DNA of 64,000 nucleotides from Liquorilactobacillus oeni DSM 19972 (GCF_001436275.1 NZ_AZEH01000034.1:53899-117898), one strand, 5' to 3'. Numbered from the stretch's first letter, positions 25,769 through 35,789 are shown. Translations and numbers: made by a program. Notes: generated by a model not told the origin, from the letters alone.

Positions 25769-27682
25769 TTAGTGAGAAACGATGTTCCTGTAAACATTAG
25801 TTGTTGCTAAATAAATGATAGTGTAACTAATAATAAGTACACTAATCGTACAAAAACTCACAACAACTAATATCTTCAAGTCATACATTGAAAAAATTGT
25901 CAGCACACTTTTGATTGCCGGTAAGGCAAATATCAGATTGAGTATCGCCCCAATAATTGGGAGTGTGAAAACCGTCAGTACCTGACTTTGGATGGCTTTT
26001 CTAGTCTCTTTTTGGCTTAATCCGATCTTGCTCATAATCTGGTAATTATGTTTGTCGGCATATCCTTCAGAAACCTGTTTATAGTAAACAATCATGGTTG
26101 TTGCACAAATCATTACAATGCTGATTAAAATTCCCATAAATAGTAAACTACCAAACATTGCTTTTAATAGGTCTCTCATGATGTATTTTGAAGTAAAATT
26201 GCTTGGATCTACTTTTAGAGCATTTTGAACAGCATTGGCAAATTGTTTCTGGTGCCATTTGGTTCCGTGAGTGTTAAAACCTTGAGCATAAACGTAAGAG
26301 TGAGGATTAAGCTGTTTGGCAATTGTTGGGTTGGCGGCCACAATAAAGATAGATTTATATATATTATGACTGTAAACAAACGCCCCATTAAACTTCTTAA
26401 TTCGTTTAACTTTATAAGTTCTTCCCTGAACGCTTATGTGACGCTGCAAGTAATTGGTTCCGGGGGCATACATTAATACTTCGTTATCCTTAAGGTGATA
26501 GTTAGTATTTTGGAGATGGTTGTATTGTCTGAGATCAAGTGAAGATAACGTATATTCAGTTTTTGTGTTGAATTGAGGTTTAAAATGTTTACCTGATAAT
26601 ATCCCCATCGAAGGTGTTGTGACAGCTACCATATGAGACTGACTCATTGTGATTTGATAGTTGTTTGCAAGTTTATGAATAGTTTGTTTGGCAGTAGTTG
26701 AAAGAGGAGCTTTTGATACAATTTGTACGTCTACTGGGCTCCAAAGATTAATCAAATTATTTTGTCCTTCGACTAACGATACCGACGCAATTAAGGCAAC
26801 CAAGATTGATGTACATAACAAGCTAATTGAGGCCAATCCAGCGCCATTTTGTTTCATTCGGTAGAGCATGTTCGAAACCGAGATAAAGTGATTAGGTTTG
26901 TAATAATAATTTTGATTCTTTTTGAGAATTTTAAGCAAACTGATACTTGCAGTGATAAACACTAAATATGAGCCAGCAACAACGAGTACAATAGCGATAA
27001 TAAACTGACCGAATGCAGCTCCGGTTGGCTTAATCATCACTGAAATGCAGTATCCAATCAGCAAGGCAATAATGCCTAGGACGGCAAGTAGAGTATGTGA
27101 TTTTGGCTCTTTTTCAGGTTGGGAAGATTTAGCCCATAAATTAATCGGGTTAACCCTTTTTAATCCCCAGAAATCAAAGAGAATGATCAATATAAAAATA
27201 CCAGCAAAAATGGCGGCGACGTATATCAATGGCAGTAATGTAAAGTTTTGATGAAGTGAAGTTGTTCCCAAAAGAGATTCCAAACTCATAAAAGCCAATT
27301 TCGAAAAAGTAATACCTGCGACGCTGCCAATAATTATACAGATCATGTAGAATAAACTATTTTCCAGTAAAACAATTTGTTTAAGATGGCGTCTTGTAAG
27401 ACCAAGCATACTGTATAAACCCAGTTCTTGTGTTCGCTGTTTACTAAGTAGGCGTTCAGCATAAAATGTTGATAAAGCAGCGATTAAAATAATAAATATC
27501 AAACCCAGCTTTAGAATATAATTTGCAACTGCCCCATATGAATTGGTTTTAATATTAGTGTTATAAATCATTGAAAGAAATATATAAGTGATAGTGACCC
27601 ATATTGAATTTGAGAATATAAAAGGTAAACTTTGATTTTTACTTTTAACCAAATTGTGAAGAGCGAGTTTTAGCTGAACCAT
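25769..27682 (-). CDS. FtsX-type ABC permease (BceB-like)
   Basis: 637-residue permease of the bacitracin-export (BceB) type. Ten membrane segments are expected: one N-terminal, a first FtsX group (about residues 55-300) containing LSKQRTQELGLYSMLGLTRR, a large extracellular domain at about 310-500, and a second FtsX group at the C-terminus with HNYQIMSKIGLSQKETRKAI. With its ATPase it would act as antimicrobial-peptide sensor and detoxifier together with the kinase/regulator encoded upstream. The start overlaps the ATPase stop by one base. Confidence 0.88.
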   Translation of the reverse strand: MVQLKLALHNLVKSKNQSLPFIFSNSIWVTITYIFLSMIYNTNIKTNSYGAVANYILKLGLIFIILIAALSTFYAERLLSKQRTQELGLYSMLGLTRRHLKQIVLLENSLFYMICIIIGSVAGITFSKLAFMSLESLLGTTSLHQNFTLLPLIYVAAIFAGIFILIILFDFWGLKRVNPINLWAKSSQPEKEPKSHTLLAVLGIIALLIGYCISVMIKPTGAAFGQFIIAIVLVVAGSYLVFITASISLLKILKKNQNYYYKPNHFISVSNMLYRMKQNGAGLASISLLCTSILVALIASVSLVEGQNNLINLWSPVDVQIVSKAPLSTTAKQTIHKLANNYQITMSQSHMVAVTTPSMGILSGKHFKPQFNTKTEYTLSSLDLRQYNHLQNTNYHLKDNEVLMYAPGTNYLQRHISVQGRTYKVKRIKKFNGAFVYSHNIYKSIFIVAANPTIAKQLNPHSYVYAQGFNTHGTKWHQKQFANAVQNALKVDPSNFTSKYIMRDLLKAMFGSLLFMGILISIVMICATTMIVYYKQVSEGYADKHNYQIMSKIGLSQKETRKAIQSQVLTVFTLPIIGAILNLIFALPAIKSVLTIFSMYDLKILVVVSFCTISVLIISYTIIYLATTNVYRNIVSH

Positions 27683-28442
27683 TAGTCAACCTCCTCATTA
27701 TTTTCCAAGGCAGTTAGACTATCGATAATCTTTTGAAGATACTGGTTTCTGCTTTGGTCACCACGATATAACTTGTTGTAAATTTTACCGTCTTTGATGA
27801 ATAAGGTCCTTTGCGCATAGCTTGCTGCTTGAACACTATGCGTTACCATGAGCACTGTTTGGCCTCTTTCATTAATTTGTTCGAAGACGTTTAAAATTTT
27901 CTCGCTGTTGTTTGAATCCAGTGCACCTGTTGGCTCATCTGCAAGTAATATGCTAGGATCAGTTATTAATGCTCTAGCAATGGCAACCCGTTGTTTCTGC
28001 CCACCTGAAATTTCAGAAGGCTGCCGGTCTAAAAGCTTTTCAATACCAAGAATTTTACTTAGCGGCTTTAGTTTATTGTCCATGAATTGGTGAGGCTTTT
28101 TTGATAGTACCAGTGGAAGATAAATATTATCCCGATTACTGAAAGTATCAAGTAAATTAAAACTTTGAAAAACAAATCCAAGATGCTCCCTGCGAAATTG
28201 GGAAGATTCATTTTCGGATAAATGACTCAGGTCAGTTCCATTAAGCATGATTTCGCCGCTGGTCGGCTGGTCTAAAGTCGCAATAATATTTAACAAAGTA
28301 GACTTACCGGCACCGGATTCCCCCATAATGGCAACGTAATCACTTTTTTCAACTGAAAAGCTAATGTCCTTTAGTGCTTGAACCTCACTTTCGTTACCGC
28401 TGAAAATACTTTTTTGATATGTTTTAAATTTAGTAAACTCAT
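27682..28442 (-). pseudogene. BceA-like ABC ATPase with a one-base frameshift near its start
   Basis: The main frame holds a complete core: Walker A GESGAGKST, Q-loop FVFQSFNLLDTF, signature EISGGQKQRVAIA, Walker B ILLADEPTGALDS and VTHSVQAASYA. The natural start is ATG at 28440-28442 behind AGGAGGGG, giving MSLLNLKHIKK. After a run of six A (28410-28415) that frame stops within 12 codons, while the -1 frame continues SGNESEVQALKDISFSVEK into Walker A. One missing A explains it. Either the gene is broken, the run slips during expression, or the assembly has an error. All downstream residues look intact, which favours recent loss, slippage or error. Confidence 0.8.
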
Positions 28443-28523
28443 TTTTCCCCTCCTAAAAATCTTTTCATAATTTAGTATAAAAAAAATTCCCCAAGCTTTG
28501 TAGTTACAATGCATTAAGGAATC

Positions 28524-29528
28524 TTACAATTTGTTATTTTGTCGTGATTTTTTTGAATTGAAAAAGAGCTTAACTGTTGTGCCAACATTCTCTATAGATG
28601 AAACCTTAACTTTTATACCGAGTATTTTAGCAATCCGTTGAGCCATATATAAACCCATACCGGTTGCTTCCCCATGAGTTCGGCCATTACTGCCGGTGAA
28701 CCCCTGTTCAAAAATTCTGGGTAGCTCACTTTTGGCAATGCCAATTCCATGATCCACAATAGTCAGTGTGTCATCGTTAAAGCTAATTTGAACAATACCA
28801 TTTTTATCTGAATACTTGACAGCATTGGTAATGACCTGTTCTAAAATAATTGATAGCCATTTTGAATCGGTTAATATTTTTGCCGGTGGTACAGTGATTT
28901 TAGGCATGACGTCATGGGACAAAAAGAAAGAAACATTTTGCTGAATCACCTTTTTAACACAGTCAGACAAGTTAATTTTTTCAAAAACTAAATCATGGTT
29001 AAAGTCATCCAACCGGTCAAAAGTTAAGAGTTGTTTGAGCTGATAATTAACTAATTCAATTTTTTCTGAAACTTCTTCACTTGGAACAGAGGAATTATTT
29101 TCAGCAATCATTAACAGGGAAGTGAGCGGAGTCTTCATTTCGTGGCTCCATAAAATTAAGTAGTCTTCTCGATTTTTAAGTGATTCCATCAAGTTTCTAT
29201 TTTCAGTTAGTTTTTGCTTCATAAATTTCTGGAGTGTCTGGGCATACAAACGTCCATAAAAGCCATGGAGATGAATTCGTTTAAAATTTTCTTCCTTAAT
29301 CAACGTATTGGTTGCTTTGACATCGGTATACTTTCGATATACTTGAAAACCAATGATCATTAAAAATGGCATTATCGTGTAGCGGGTCAAGTCACCGATA
29401 ACGTTTAAGTCTACTTTGTAAAGGATACATATAAAACAGAACAGTGCTAAAAATAGCAGATAAATAACAAGATTGATCCACTCAGAAATGATTATTTTAA
29501 AAACCAGTTTTGTGTTATTTTTCATCAT
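28524..29528 (-). CDS. Intramembrane-sensing histidine kinase (BceS-like)
   Basis: 334 residues. Two closely spaced N-terminal membrane segments with almost no extracellular loop are typical of BceS kinases that sense through their ABC partner. Phospho-acceptor His is in LILWSHEMKTPLTSL near residue 130, N-box EQVITNAVKYSD near 233, and G-boxes DHGIGIA and GEATGMGLYMAQRIA near 262-295. It overlaps the response-regulator gene by 14 bases. The ABC genes follow after a ~80-base gap that should hold the regulated promoter. Confidence 0.9.
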   Translation of the reverse strand: MMKNNTKLVFKIIISEWINLVIYLLFLALFCFICILYKVDLNVIGDLTRYTIMPFLMIIGFQVYRKYTDVKATNTLIKEENFKRIHLHGFYGRLYAQTLQKFMKQKLTENRNLMESLKNREDYLILWSHEMKTPLTSLLMIAENNSSVPSEEVSEKIELVNYQLKQLLTFDRLDDFNHDLVFEKINLSDCVKKVIQQNVSFFLSHDVMPKITVPPAKILTDSKWLSIILEQVITNAVKYSDKNGIVQISFNDDTLTIVDHGIGIAKSELPRIFEQGFTGSNGRTHGEATGMGLYMAQRIAKILGIKVKVSSIENVGTTVKLFFNSKKSRQNNKL

Positions 29529-30198
29529 CCAATAACCTATAACCTTTACCGTACTCAGTAACTATCTTATCTGCTAAACCGATCTGCCCCAGTTTGTTAC
29601 GAAGTCGACTCATGTTGACATTTAGAATATTTTCATCGGTAAAGTTCCCATTTTGCCAGATTGCTTTGATAATCTTTTTTTTTGAAATAACTTGGTCAGG
29701 GTTCAAAAATAACAATTTCAAAATGATGCTTTCAGTGGTCGTCAATTTAACAGATTCTTTTTGGAAGCTCAGCACATTTGTAATGATATTTAAAGAATAC
29801 ATGTTGAAGTTGATTGCTTCGACTAAATGGTCGGTCTGATTAGTTCGCCTCAAAATAGCCTGAATTTTTGAAACAAACACAGCTATTGAAAACGGTTTGG
29901 TCAGATAATCATCAGCTCCGATGGAAATGGCCCGAATGGCGTTAGGATCCATTTCTGCCGCTGAAACAAACATAATGGGAACTTTGGAAAACTCCCGAAT
30001 TTTTTGTGTCCAGTAAAAGCCATCATAAAATGGCAATGTAATATCCATAACGATAAGATCAGGAACTTGCTGTTTGATTTCAGAATCAATGTTCTGAAAG
30101 CTTTGGACCCAGTCGGCCTGAAGATTCCACTTTTTTAAAGATTGTACCATTTCGTTGCGAATAGTACGGTCATCTTCAATAACAAATATTTTCTGCAT
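29515..30198 (-). CDS. OmpR-family response regulator (BceR-like)
   Basis: 227 residues from MQKIFVIEDDRTIRNEM. Acidic pair EDD is near residue 7, Asp in LIVMDITLPFYDG near 50, Thr/Ser site in IMFVSAAEMD, and Lys in DDYLTKPF near 100. A winged-helix DNA-binding domain follows, with NVNMSRLRNKLGQIG near 200 and EYGKGYRLL at the end. The chosen ATG is six bases from AAGGAG; an adjacent ATG (30201) is the alternative. It probably drives the BceAB-like genes downstream. Confidence 0.9.
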   Translation of the reverse strand: MQKIFVIEDDRTIRNEMVQSLKKWNLQADWVQSFQNIDSEIKQQVPDLIVMDITLPFYDGFYWTQKIREFSKVPIMFVSAAEMDPNAIRAISIGADDYLTKPFSIAVFVSKIQAILRRTNQTDHLVEAINFNMYSLNIITNVLSFQKESVKLTTTESIILKLLFLNPDQVISKKKIIKAIWQNGNFTDENILNVNMSRLRNKLGQIGLADKIVTEYGKGYRLLDDEK

Positions 30199-30440
30199 CA
30201 TTATCTCCTTAATTAGGAACATCATCTTTCAGTTTAGTATAACCTTAGTTATTCTGTCCTTTATGGTTCCTAAGTTATGTGATTTAAAAACATATACAAA
30301 AGAGGGGGCGATCCCTTCAATGTTAGCCAAAATTAATTTGCTTTAACATTATCTCTTGGTTGATCTGATCTAAGTTCAAGAGATTAAGGCCCTGAAATTC
30401 TAGAACAATTTTAAGTAGAGCGTATCAGTTTGCGCTTTAC

Positions 30441-31016
30441 TTAATTCGAATTCAAACTATCTGCTAGTTGACGAGCAGCCCATAACATCAAATTTTTAAT
30501 TTTGTCTGGTGGTTCGGGATCATCTTGACCTAACCAGACCCTCAGGATATTGGTAAAACCACCCAATTGAAAGGCCATTATATAGTTCACTTGGATAGGT
30601 GAACCATTAATATGCCAAGGAGCAGCAAACTGATTATAACGTGGGATAGCTTTGCGTTGCCAGATTTCATTCATATGATCAAATAAACCCTGTCGAATCA
30701 GTAATTGGATTAAATCTCGTTTTTGCCACCAGAAATTTAAAAAAATGTCAAAAGTAGTCTTTAACATAATTTCACCAGCCTGGGGCTTCTGCTGGACAAG
30801 CTGTTCAAAATATTGATCGAATAACTGATCACATAGGTAGTTAATTACGGCTTCTTTGCTTTTAAAAGAATGATAGAACGTTTTTCGCGATAATTCAGCT
30901 GTTTGGGCAATTTCAGTAATGGAAATGTCTTGAAAATCTTCCGTCTTCATCAATTTGATGAGTGCATCACATAACCATTGCTTAGATTGTTCAACCATAC
31001 GTTGTTTTCCGTTCAT
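30441..31016 (-). CDS. TetR/AcrR family regulator of the divergent efflux gene
   Basis: 191 residues: N-terminal helix-turn-helix (DISITEIAQTAELSRKTFYH then FKSKEAVINYL) and a TetR_C_33-like ligand domain with the C-terminal pattern MAFQLGGFTNILRVWL. It is divergently transcribed from a DHA2 efflux pump. The 160-base gap holds two palindromes, one across the pump promoter, so it very probably represses the pump. The inducer is unknown. Confidence 0.87.
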   Translation of the reverse strand: MNGKQRMVEQSKQWLCDALIKLMKTEDFQDISITEIAQTAELSRKTFYHSFKSKEAVINYLCDQLFDQYFEQLVQQKPQAGEIMLKTTFDIFLNFWWQKRDLIQLLIRQGLFDHMNEIWQRKAIPRYNQFAAPWHINGSPIQVNYIMAFQLGGFTNILRVWLGQDDPEPPDKIKNLMLWAARQLADSLNSN

Positions 31017-31043
31017 TTCGATGACATCTCCTATTTATCGGTG

Positions 31044-31062
31044 ACAAATTATAGCAATTTGT
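31044..31062. promoter_or_regulatory. Palindrome in tetR/MFS divergent promoter
   Basis: ACAAATT-N5-AATTTGT, seven-base perfect arms, 28 bases before the tetR start. Likely the autoregulatory operator. Confidence 0.45.
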
Positions 31063-31074
31063 AGCACTTAGCAA

Positions 31075-31110
31075 ATAAGGATTGTGTTAATCCTTATCGC
31101 TGATTATACT
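31075..31110 (+). promoter_or_regulatory. MFS promoter with overlapping TetR operator
   Basis: The palindrome ATAAGGATT-N5-AATCCTTAT (31075-31097) covers the -35 box TTGTGT (31082-31087); -10 TATACT is at 31105-31110 with a 17-base spacer. Binding there would block RNA polymerase. Confidence 0.65.
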
Positions 31111-31180
31111 ATAAATCGTAAATAAAGGTAACAAATGTTTCTTATGTATCCATGTGTTACCGATAGGAGAGTGCAATTGG

Positions 31181-33025
31181 ATGTCAAAAGCTACCAAGAT
31201 TATCAGTTTTATCGGGTTAACGATTGCGATGTTTATGGGGACATTGGATAGTACCATTGTCAACATCGCTTTACCCAAAATTATGACCCACTTCAATGCC
31301 AGTATCACTGACACAAGTTGGGTAGCAACCATCTACACGTTGGCTTTAGCGGTATTTATGATCACCGGTTCAAAAATTGCTGATCGTTATGGTCGCAAAA
31401 AAATCATGTTACTAGGATTAGCATTCTTCGGTGGCTTTTCAGCGGCTTGTATGTTAGCCACTTCATTGTCAGAACTGATTGTTTTTCGCTTTTTTCAAGG
31501 TATAGGCGGCGCCATTATTACCCCCATTGTCTTGCCGATGGGGATCGAAATTTTTGGCAAAGAGAATATGTCAAAAGTTGCTAGTATTGTGGGAGCTGTG
31601 ACCGCCTTAGCAGCTGCTGGGGGACCACCAATTGGTGGTGTGATCATTGAATATGCTTCTTGGCGCTGGGTCTTTGGCATTAATGTACCCTTAACCATTG
31701 CAGCATTTCTAATTATTGCTATTTGTATAAGAGAATCGTATGATGAATCTTTAGCTGGCGGAATTGATTTGCCAGGTACTATCCTTTTAACTTTAGGCTT
31801 GGGCGGTTTAACTTTTGGGCTACTAGAAGGACATCAATACGGCTGGCAATCAGGAACCATCTTAGGTGCACTCAGTGGCAGTTTACTGGCCATTGGGTTA
31901 TTCATCTTTATAGAAAGCAAGGTAAAGAACCCATTACTTGAATTAGATCTATTCCGTGAAAAAACATTAACTGCTTCTAGCTTAGTTTACTTTTTAACTG
32001 GCTTTGCTCTAGTCAGCCCCACTTTAATTTTGAATTATTTTTTACAAGATGTTTTGAACTATACTGCGTTACATGCGGCACTAATTATTATTCCGGTTTC
32101 TTTAACCATTATGATCACTATGCCATTAGGAACTAAGCTTTTTGATCGAGTTAACGCGATCCCAGTTACTTTGATAGGACTATTAGTCATGGCTGCTAGT
32201 TTACTGTTGTTGTCGTTTATCACTACCACAACACCTAAAGTAATTATGATTACCTTTCTCGTGATTAATGGGGTTGGTTTTGGTTTTTCTTCAGTATCTT
32301 TAGTCGCTTCAGTTAAGCATTTACCTAAGAATAAAAGTGGGATTGGTTCAGGGATTGTTAACGCGGCCCGTCAAATTGGGACTTGTTTAGGAATTGCTAT
32401 CCTAGTTACAGTGCTTGATAATAATGTCAATACTGCTAAGCAAAATATCCATCAAGATGCGATTCAGATTGTAAATCGACAGCAGCTCTCACTACAAGTG
32501 AAAACAGTGGCCCATCAACAATTGAATAAGCTATTCACAACTACCGGATCGGCTGGGTTAACCACTAAAAATAAACAAAAGAACTTACAACGCGCACTTA
32601 AACGGGCTGCTAAATCTCAAGCTAATTTGCCGCAACCTGCAAAGAGAACCGATCTTCATCGGATTTATCAAGCAGAAAAGAAGCTTGCTGCAGCAACTGA
32701 AGGTCTAAAAAACGGCAATCAGCAATTAACACTTTCCTTAGTTAAGCTAGAAAATGAAGATGCCGCCATAGCCAAAATTACAGAGGCTTCTAAAAAGATT
32801 AATGTTGGCAACCAAAAAATAAACCAAGGTCAACATAAATTATTAATTGGAATCAAACAACTTGCACAAAAAGAAGCTTTAACTAATGCCTTAAGAAAAA
32901 TCAAGCATACTAAAAATCGACAGATCAGTCGCGCTTTTAGTCATACTTATTTACTAAGTGCGTTAATTATTTTAGTTCTATCACCTATTGCCCTACTAAC
33001 CGATCGTAAACAATTGAGAAATTAA
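31181..33025 (+). CDS. DHA2-family multidrug efflux MFS transporter with large late loop
   Basis: 614 residues; 14-segment EmrB/QacA type. Motif DSTIVNIALPKI is near residue 22, motif A KIADRYGRKKIMLLG near 66, and motif C-like GAVTALAAAGGPPIGGVI near 145. Between the last two membrane segments (about residues 420-585) lies a polar, Lys/Gln-rich insertion with heptad-like helices. The final segment is HTYLLSALIILVLSPIALL. Most DHA2 pumps are about 450-520 residues. The start is chosen at MSKATK, which fits the TAGGAGAG ribosome site; nine codons upstream lack support. Controlled by the divergent TetR (inferred). Confidence 0.9.
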   Translation: MSKATKIISFIGLTIAMFMGTLDSTIVNIALPKIMTHFNASITDTSWVATIYTLALAVFMITGSKIADRYGRKKIMLLGLAFFGGFSAACMLATSLSELIVFRFFQGIGGAIITPIVLPMGIEIFGKENMSKVASIVGAVTALAAAGGPPIGGVIIEYASWRWVFGINVPLTIAAFLIIAICIRESYDESLAGGIDLPGTILLTLGLGGLTFGLLEGHQYGWQSGTILGALSGSLLAIGLFIFIESKVKNPLLELDLFREKTLTASSLVYFLTGFALVSPTLILNYFLQDVLNYTALHAALIIIPVSLTIMITMPLGTKLFDRVNAIPVTLIGLLVMAASLLLLSFITTTTPKVIMITFLVINGVGFGFSSVSLVASVKHLPKNKSGIGSGIVNAARQIGTCLGIAILVTVLDNNVNTAKQNIHQDAIQIVNRQQLSLQVKTVAHQQLNKLFTTTGSAGLTTKNKQKNLQRALKRAAKSQANLPQPAKRTDLHRIYQAEKKLAAATEGLKNGNQQLTLSLVKLENEDAAIAKITEASKKINVGNQKINQGQHKLLIGIKQLAQKEALTNALRKIKHTKNRQISRAFSHTYLLSALIILVLSPIALLTDRKQLRN

Positions 33026-33029
33026 TATT

Positions 33030-33603
33030 GAACTACCCAAAATCAATTTGATCCAACATGATTTCTTGACTGACTTGATCTAATCCTAAGTAAGCTAAAG
33101 CCATGGCTTCACTTGAATGATTTAGTAGATCCACTAGGCCAATGTTGTAATCAGATTACATACAATATGATAGGTACCGGCTTTACGCATTGTATGGGTT
33201 CCTAAGTATTAATACCTAAAAAATCGCCCATTTTACTCATGATTTTATAAAATTGTTTTTCGGTGATACAACGATCCGGGCGTTGGATTGAAAAAAATAG
33301 CCATTCAGCGACTGAATGGTGTTCAAGGCACCATGCTTGGTAAGCTACCAAATCTTGTTGAACCGGTTTTAAGTAGTAAGTTGACTTTACCGTTTTTCTG
33401 GTCGTGGACAAACATACTCTGACGTACGGTTCCGTTTTCGTTAAGGGGTCACCATGTGTCCCGTCACTCACACGTAGCGAAGTTTCCTTGCCGACTTGAA
33501 AAATAGTGTAATTACGGCGCCCAGCTTTAAAATTATGAAGCAACATGTTTTGAACTTCTTTTAATACATTGGAATCTTGATTAGTAAGACAATCTGTTGC
33601 ATA
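33030..33603 (-). pseudogene. Tyrosine recombinase (integrase) relic
   Basis: Pieces of one phage/element-type integrase lie in several frames. Seen are RRNYTIFQVGKETSLRVSD, then QSMFVHDQKNGKVN (shifted frame), then YLKPVQQDLVAYQAW and ITEKQFYKIMSKMGDFLGIN, then THTMRKAG (shifted again) and finally AYLGLDQVSQEIMLDQIDFG. The conserved HTMRK box and the late helix are recognizable, but at least three frameshifts inactivate it. It marks an old integration near the TetR/MFS cassettes. Confidence 0.75.
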
Positions 33604-34479
33604 AATGAGCTATCTTTTCCGGAAAATTTTTATTGAAATTAGCATACTATAATTACATTTTACAAATAAACGACCCCCAATATCCAAATTATAGATATTA
33701 GGGGTTATTCTTTCGATATTTTTGAGTGCGTGTCCGGCAAACACAGCATCAATAGATATTGGTATATTATCGTCTTGGTTACTTTTGGTTCAGTAGTCGC
33801 TGAGTCATATTCAGCGTAAATATTATAGTTGCATGTACTCGCTTAGAAATTTAGTGTATAAGAAGATTATAATGCTTACCTTCATTAAGGTATAAAGCTA
33901 GACTAAATCATACAAATTTTGTAGATAGTTTTCCTTCCTATCTTTGGTAACGTTATAAAAGTATTTGAATTTCTTCAGTTTAAGATTAATAGTATTTTAA
34001 TCTAGAAAATCTTTAATATTCTCATCGATTTGCGCTTTTTTGACGTTTAATTTTGTTTTGCCTATGTTTCAATTGTTAACTAACTCTCTTGCTTTCTCTC
34101 TTTGTAATACGCCTTTAGGATTACTTGTGTTAGTAAAATTGTTATCATATAAAGGATTGATCATTTTTCTATTTCATCTCTGCATGCAATTAGTTTATAA
34201 GCTGTCTTTTTAATCTGATAGTTCTTTTGTTCCCTTTACTTTTAGTTAAAAATAGTACATACAGATAAGCTTCCATAATTGTTCTACTAATCATTTGGGG
34301 AACAGAGCGATTATCAGAATAGTTTTCCAATTTTATTTTATATAAGTTAATTATATATTTAAGAAGTAAAACCAATAAATCATATTTTTAATTTTAAGTT
34401 CTGTAACTATACTATCAACATTTTTCTTCACTTCATCGGCAATGATGCTGTAGTATTTATCAAAAAAGACACTCCCATA
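33604..34479. other. Gene-poor stretch upstream of the integrase relic
   Basis: A hairpin ACCCC(C)AATATC / GATATTAGGGGT at 33673-33706 followed by TATTCTTTC is terminator-like. Around 34008-34170 the minus strand shows a broken protein-like frame (NPKGVLQREKARELVNN). The 61-codon frame at 34190-34375 has no ribosome site or recognizable motif and is not called. Confidence 0.4.
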
Positions 34480-35007
34480 TTAATATTGCTTTAGCAATGC
34501 CATTAATAATGGTTGCTGTATTTGTGTAAAATGGCCATCATTTCGTAAAATCAGCGTTCCACCTAGACGATCAAATAAAAGCCTACCTTGTTTTTCATTA
34601 CAATCGAAAGGATCGTTAAATGAGTTAAACATATAAAATTCTTTTGAATTTTTCTTAATGATATCCCAATCGTATGAACTCTTTAAGGTCGTATGCTTCA
34701 TTCCATTCGATTTACTATAACCAGCAATTAAGTAAACAGCCTTAACTGGAGTTGTTAGCTGTTCTAGCAAAGCAAAGATAATGTTAGTCCCAGCTGAATG
34801 ACCAATTAAAATAGTATTTTGATCAATTATCAAATTCATTTCTTTAATCTTAGTCAATGTGTCTGTTAAAGACTCTTGATCAAGCTTTGGTAAGTCCGCA
34901 ACGATCGTTGCAATTCCACGATCATTTAAACTCTGAGCAATATCCTGATACCAAAATTTGTCAGCCGTAGCGTGCGGTGCTGATCCGTGGAAAATAATGG
35001 CGTTCAT
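34480..35007 (-). CDS. Small alpha/beta hydrolase (RBBP9/YdeN type)
   Basis: 175 residues. An oxyanion-region start AIIFHGSAPHATADKFWYQ, the nucleophile elbow GHSAGTN near residue 69, an acidic residue near FNSFNDPFDC (about 134) and a C-terminal His in RNDGHFTQ near 158 form a plausible Ser-Asp-His triad. The size and pattern fit the RBBP9/YdeN serine-hydrolase family. The natural substrate is unknown. It follows the broken MazG-like gene on the same strand. Confidence 0.8.
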   Translation of the reverse strand: MNAIIFHGSAPHATADKFWYQDIAQSLNDRGIATIVADLPKLDQESLTDTLTKIKEMNLIIDQNTILIGHSAGTNIIFALLEQLTTPVKAVYLIAGYSKSNGMKHTTLKSSYDWDIIKKNSKEFYMFNSFNDPFDCNEKQGRLLFDRLGGTLILRNDGHFTQIQQPLLMALLKQY

Positions 35008-35039
35008 TATGGATTCCTCGATTCTTATTATCTTTTATT

Positions 35040-35290
35040 TTAGTCTCTATCATTTTTAAATTTTTTTGTTAATTTAGTTTCACTATGTTTAAGTAATGCT
35101 TCATGATCAATATCAAATTTATCGGTCAGGATCAAAACCTGATCCAATACATAATACATCGGCAAGTTCTTCAGTTGAATTATCTTGTAAATCTTCTTGC
35201 GCTTGTTTTGCTTCTCCAGAGTGATCACGGCCAATTTCAATGGCTCGAATAGCTCTTGATAATTCCAATCCATGTGTTTTTCACAATGTT
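35040..35290 (-). pseudogene. Broken MazG-like nucleotide pyrophosphohydrolase
   Basis: Two frames combine to a MazG-type C-terminal region: ELSRAIRAIEIGRDHSGEAK and EDLQDNSTEELADVL in one, then YYVLDQVLILTDKFDIDHEA and KHSETKLTKKF in the other, ending at 35040. The E-rich EELADVL helix is the family's metal-site helix. The N-terminal half was not found intact. A one-base shift lies near 35140-35160. Confidence 0.5.
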
Positions 35291-35789
35291 AATGGTTACC
35301 ATGATCCCTTAAAAAATATGTTTGATGAAATGACTAACAAGGAATTTTTAACTACTAGGGTTCGAAACAAGCTACTTTTTTCTGATTCTTTGGAACAAAT
35401 TTTTTTCTTTATAACTAATTATACTCCATCCCAAATCAGAACTTACACTAATTCCAAGGCAGTTTAAAACCTAGCAGCTTCTATGCGGTTAACTATTTCC
35501 TCTGTATAAAATAGACCAAGCAAGAAGTTCTAAGGGTGGCACCTGTCTTTTTCCTTACGAGGTAAGATCTATGGGAACATAGAAAATGCCATTCAAGAAG
35601 GTTTCACAGCTAATAAGCGTTTTTCAGATACTCGCTGCTTTTCGGTCATGTTTCTAATTACATTGCTGACATATATTGATAAGCGCCACAAACAAAAAAC
35701 CGCCCCGATCCAGTTATGGGACAATCTTAACGTCTTAATATAAATGAGTCGCCACCTCTACTAGAAAAGTGCACCACCATCTTAAAACC
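35291..35789. other. Stretch without intact genes
   Basis: Short frames on both strands lack ribosome sites and recognizable motifs; a plus-strand segment around 35630-35740 reads CFSVMFLITLLTYIDKRHKQ and then stops. Probably degraded DNA linked to the integration events. Confidence 0.3.

Noticed and set aside
34190..34375. 61-codon frame
   Set aside because: No ribosome site, no motif, AT-rich low-complexity composition in a decayed area.
35532..35545. GGGTGGCACC, reminiscent of a T-box element
   Set aside because: The full T-box core, a specifier stem and a downstream antiterminator/terminator are missing and no aminoacyl-tRNA or amino-acid gene follows.
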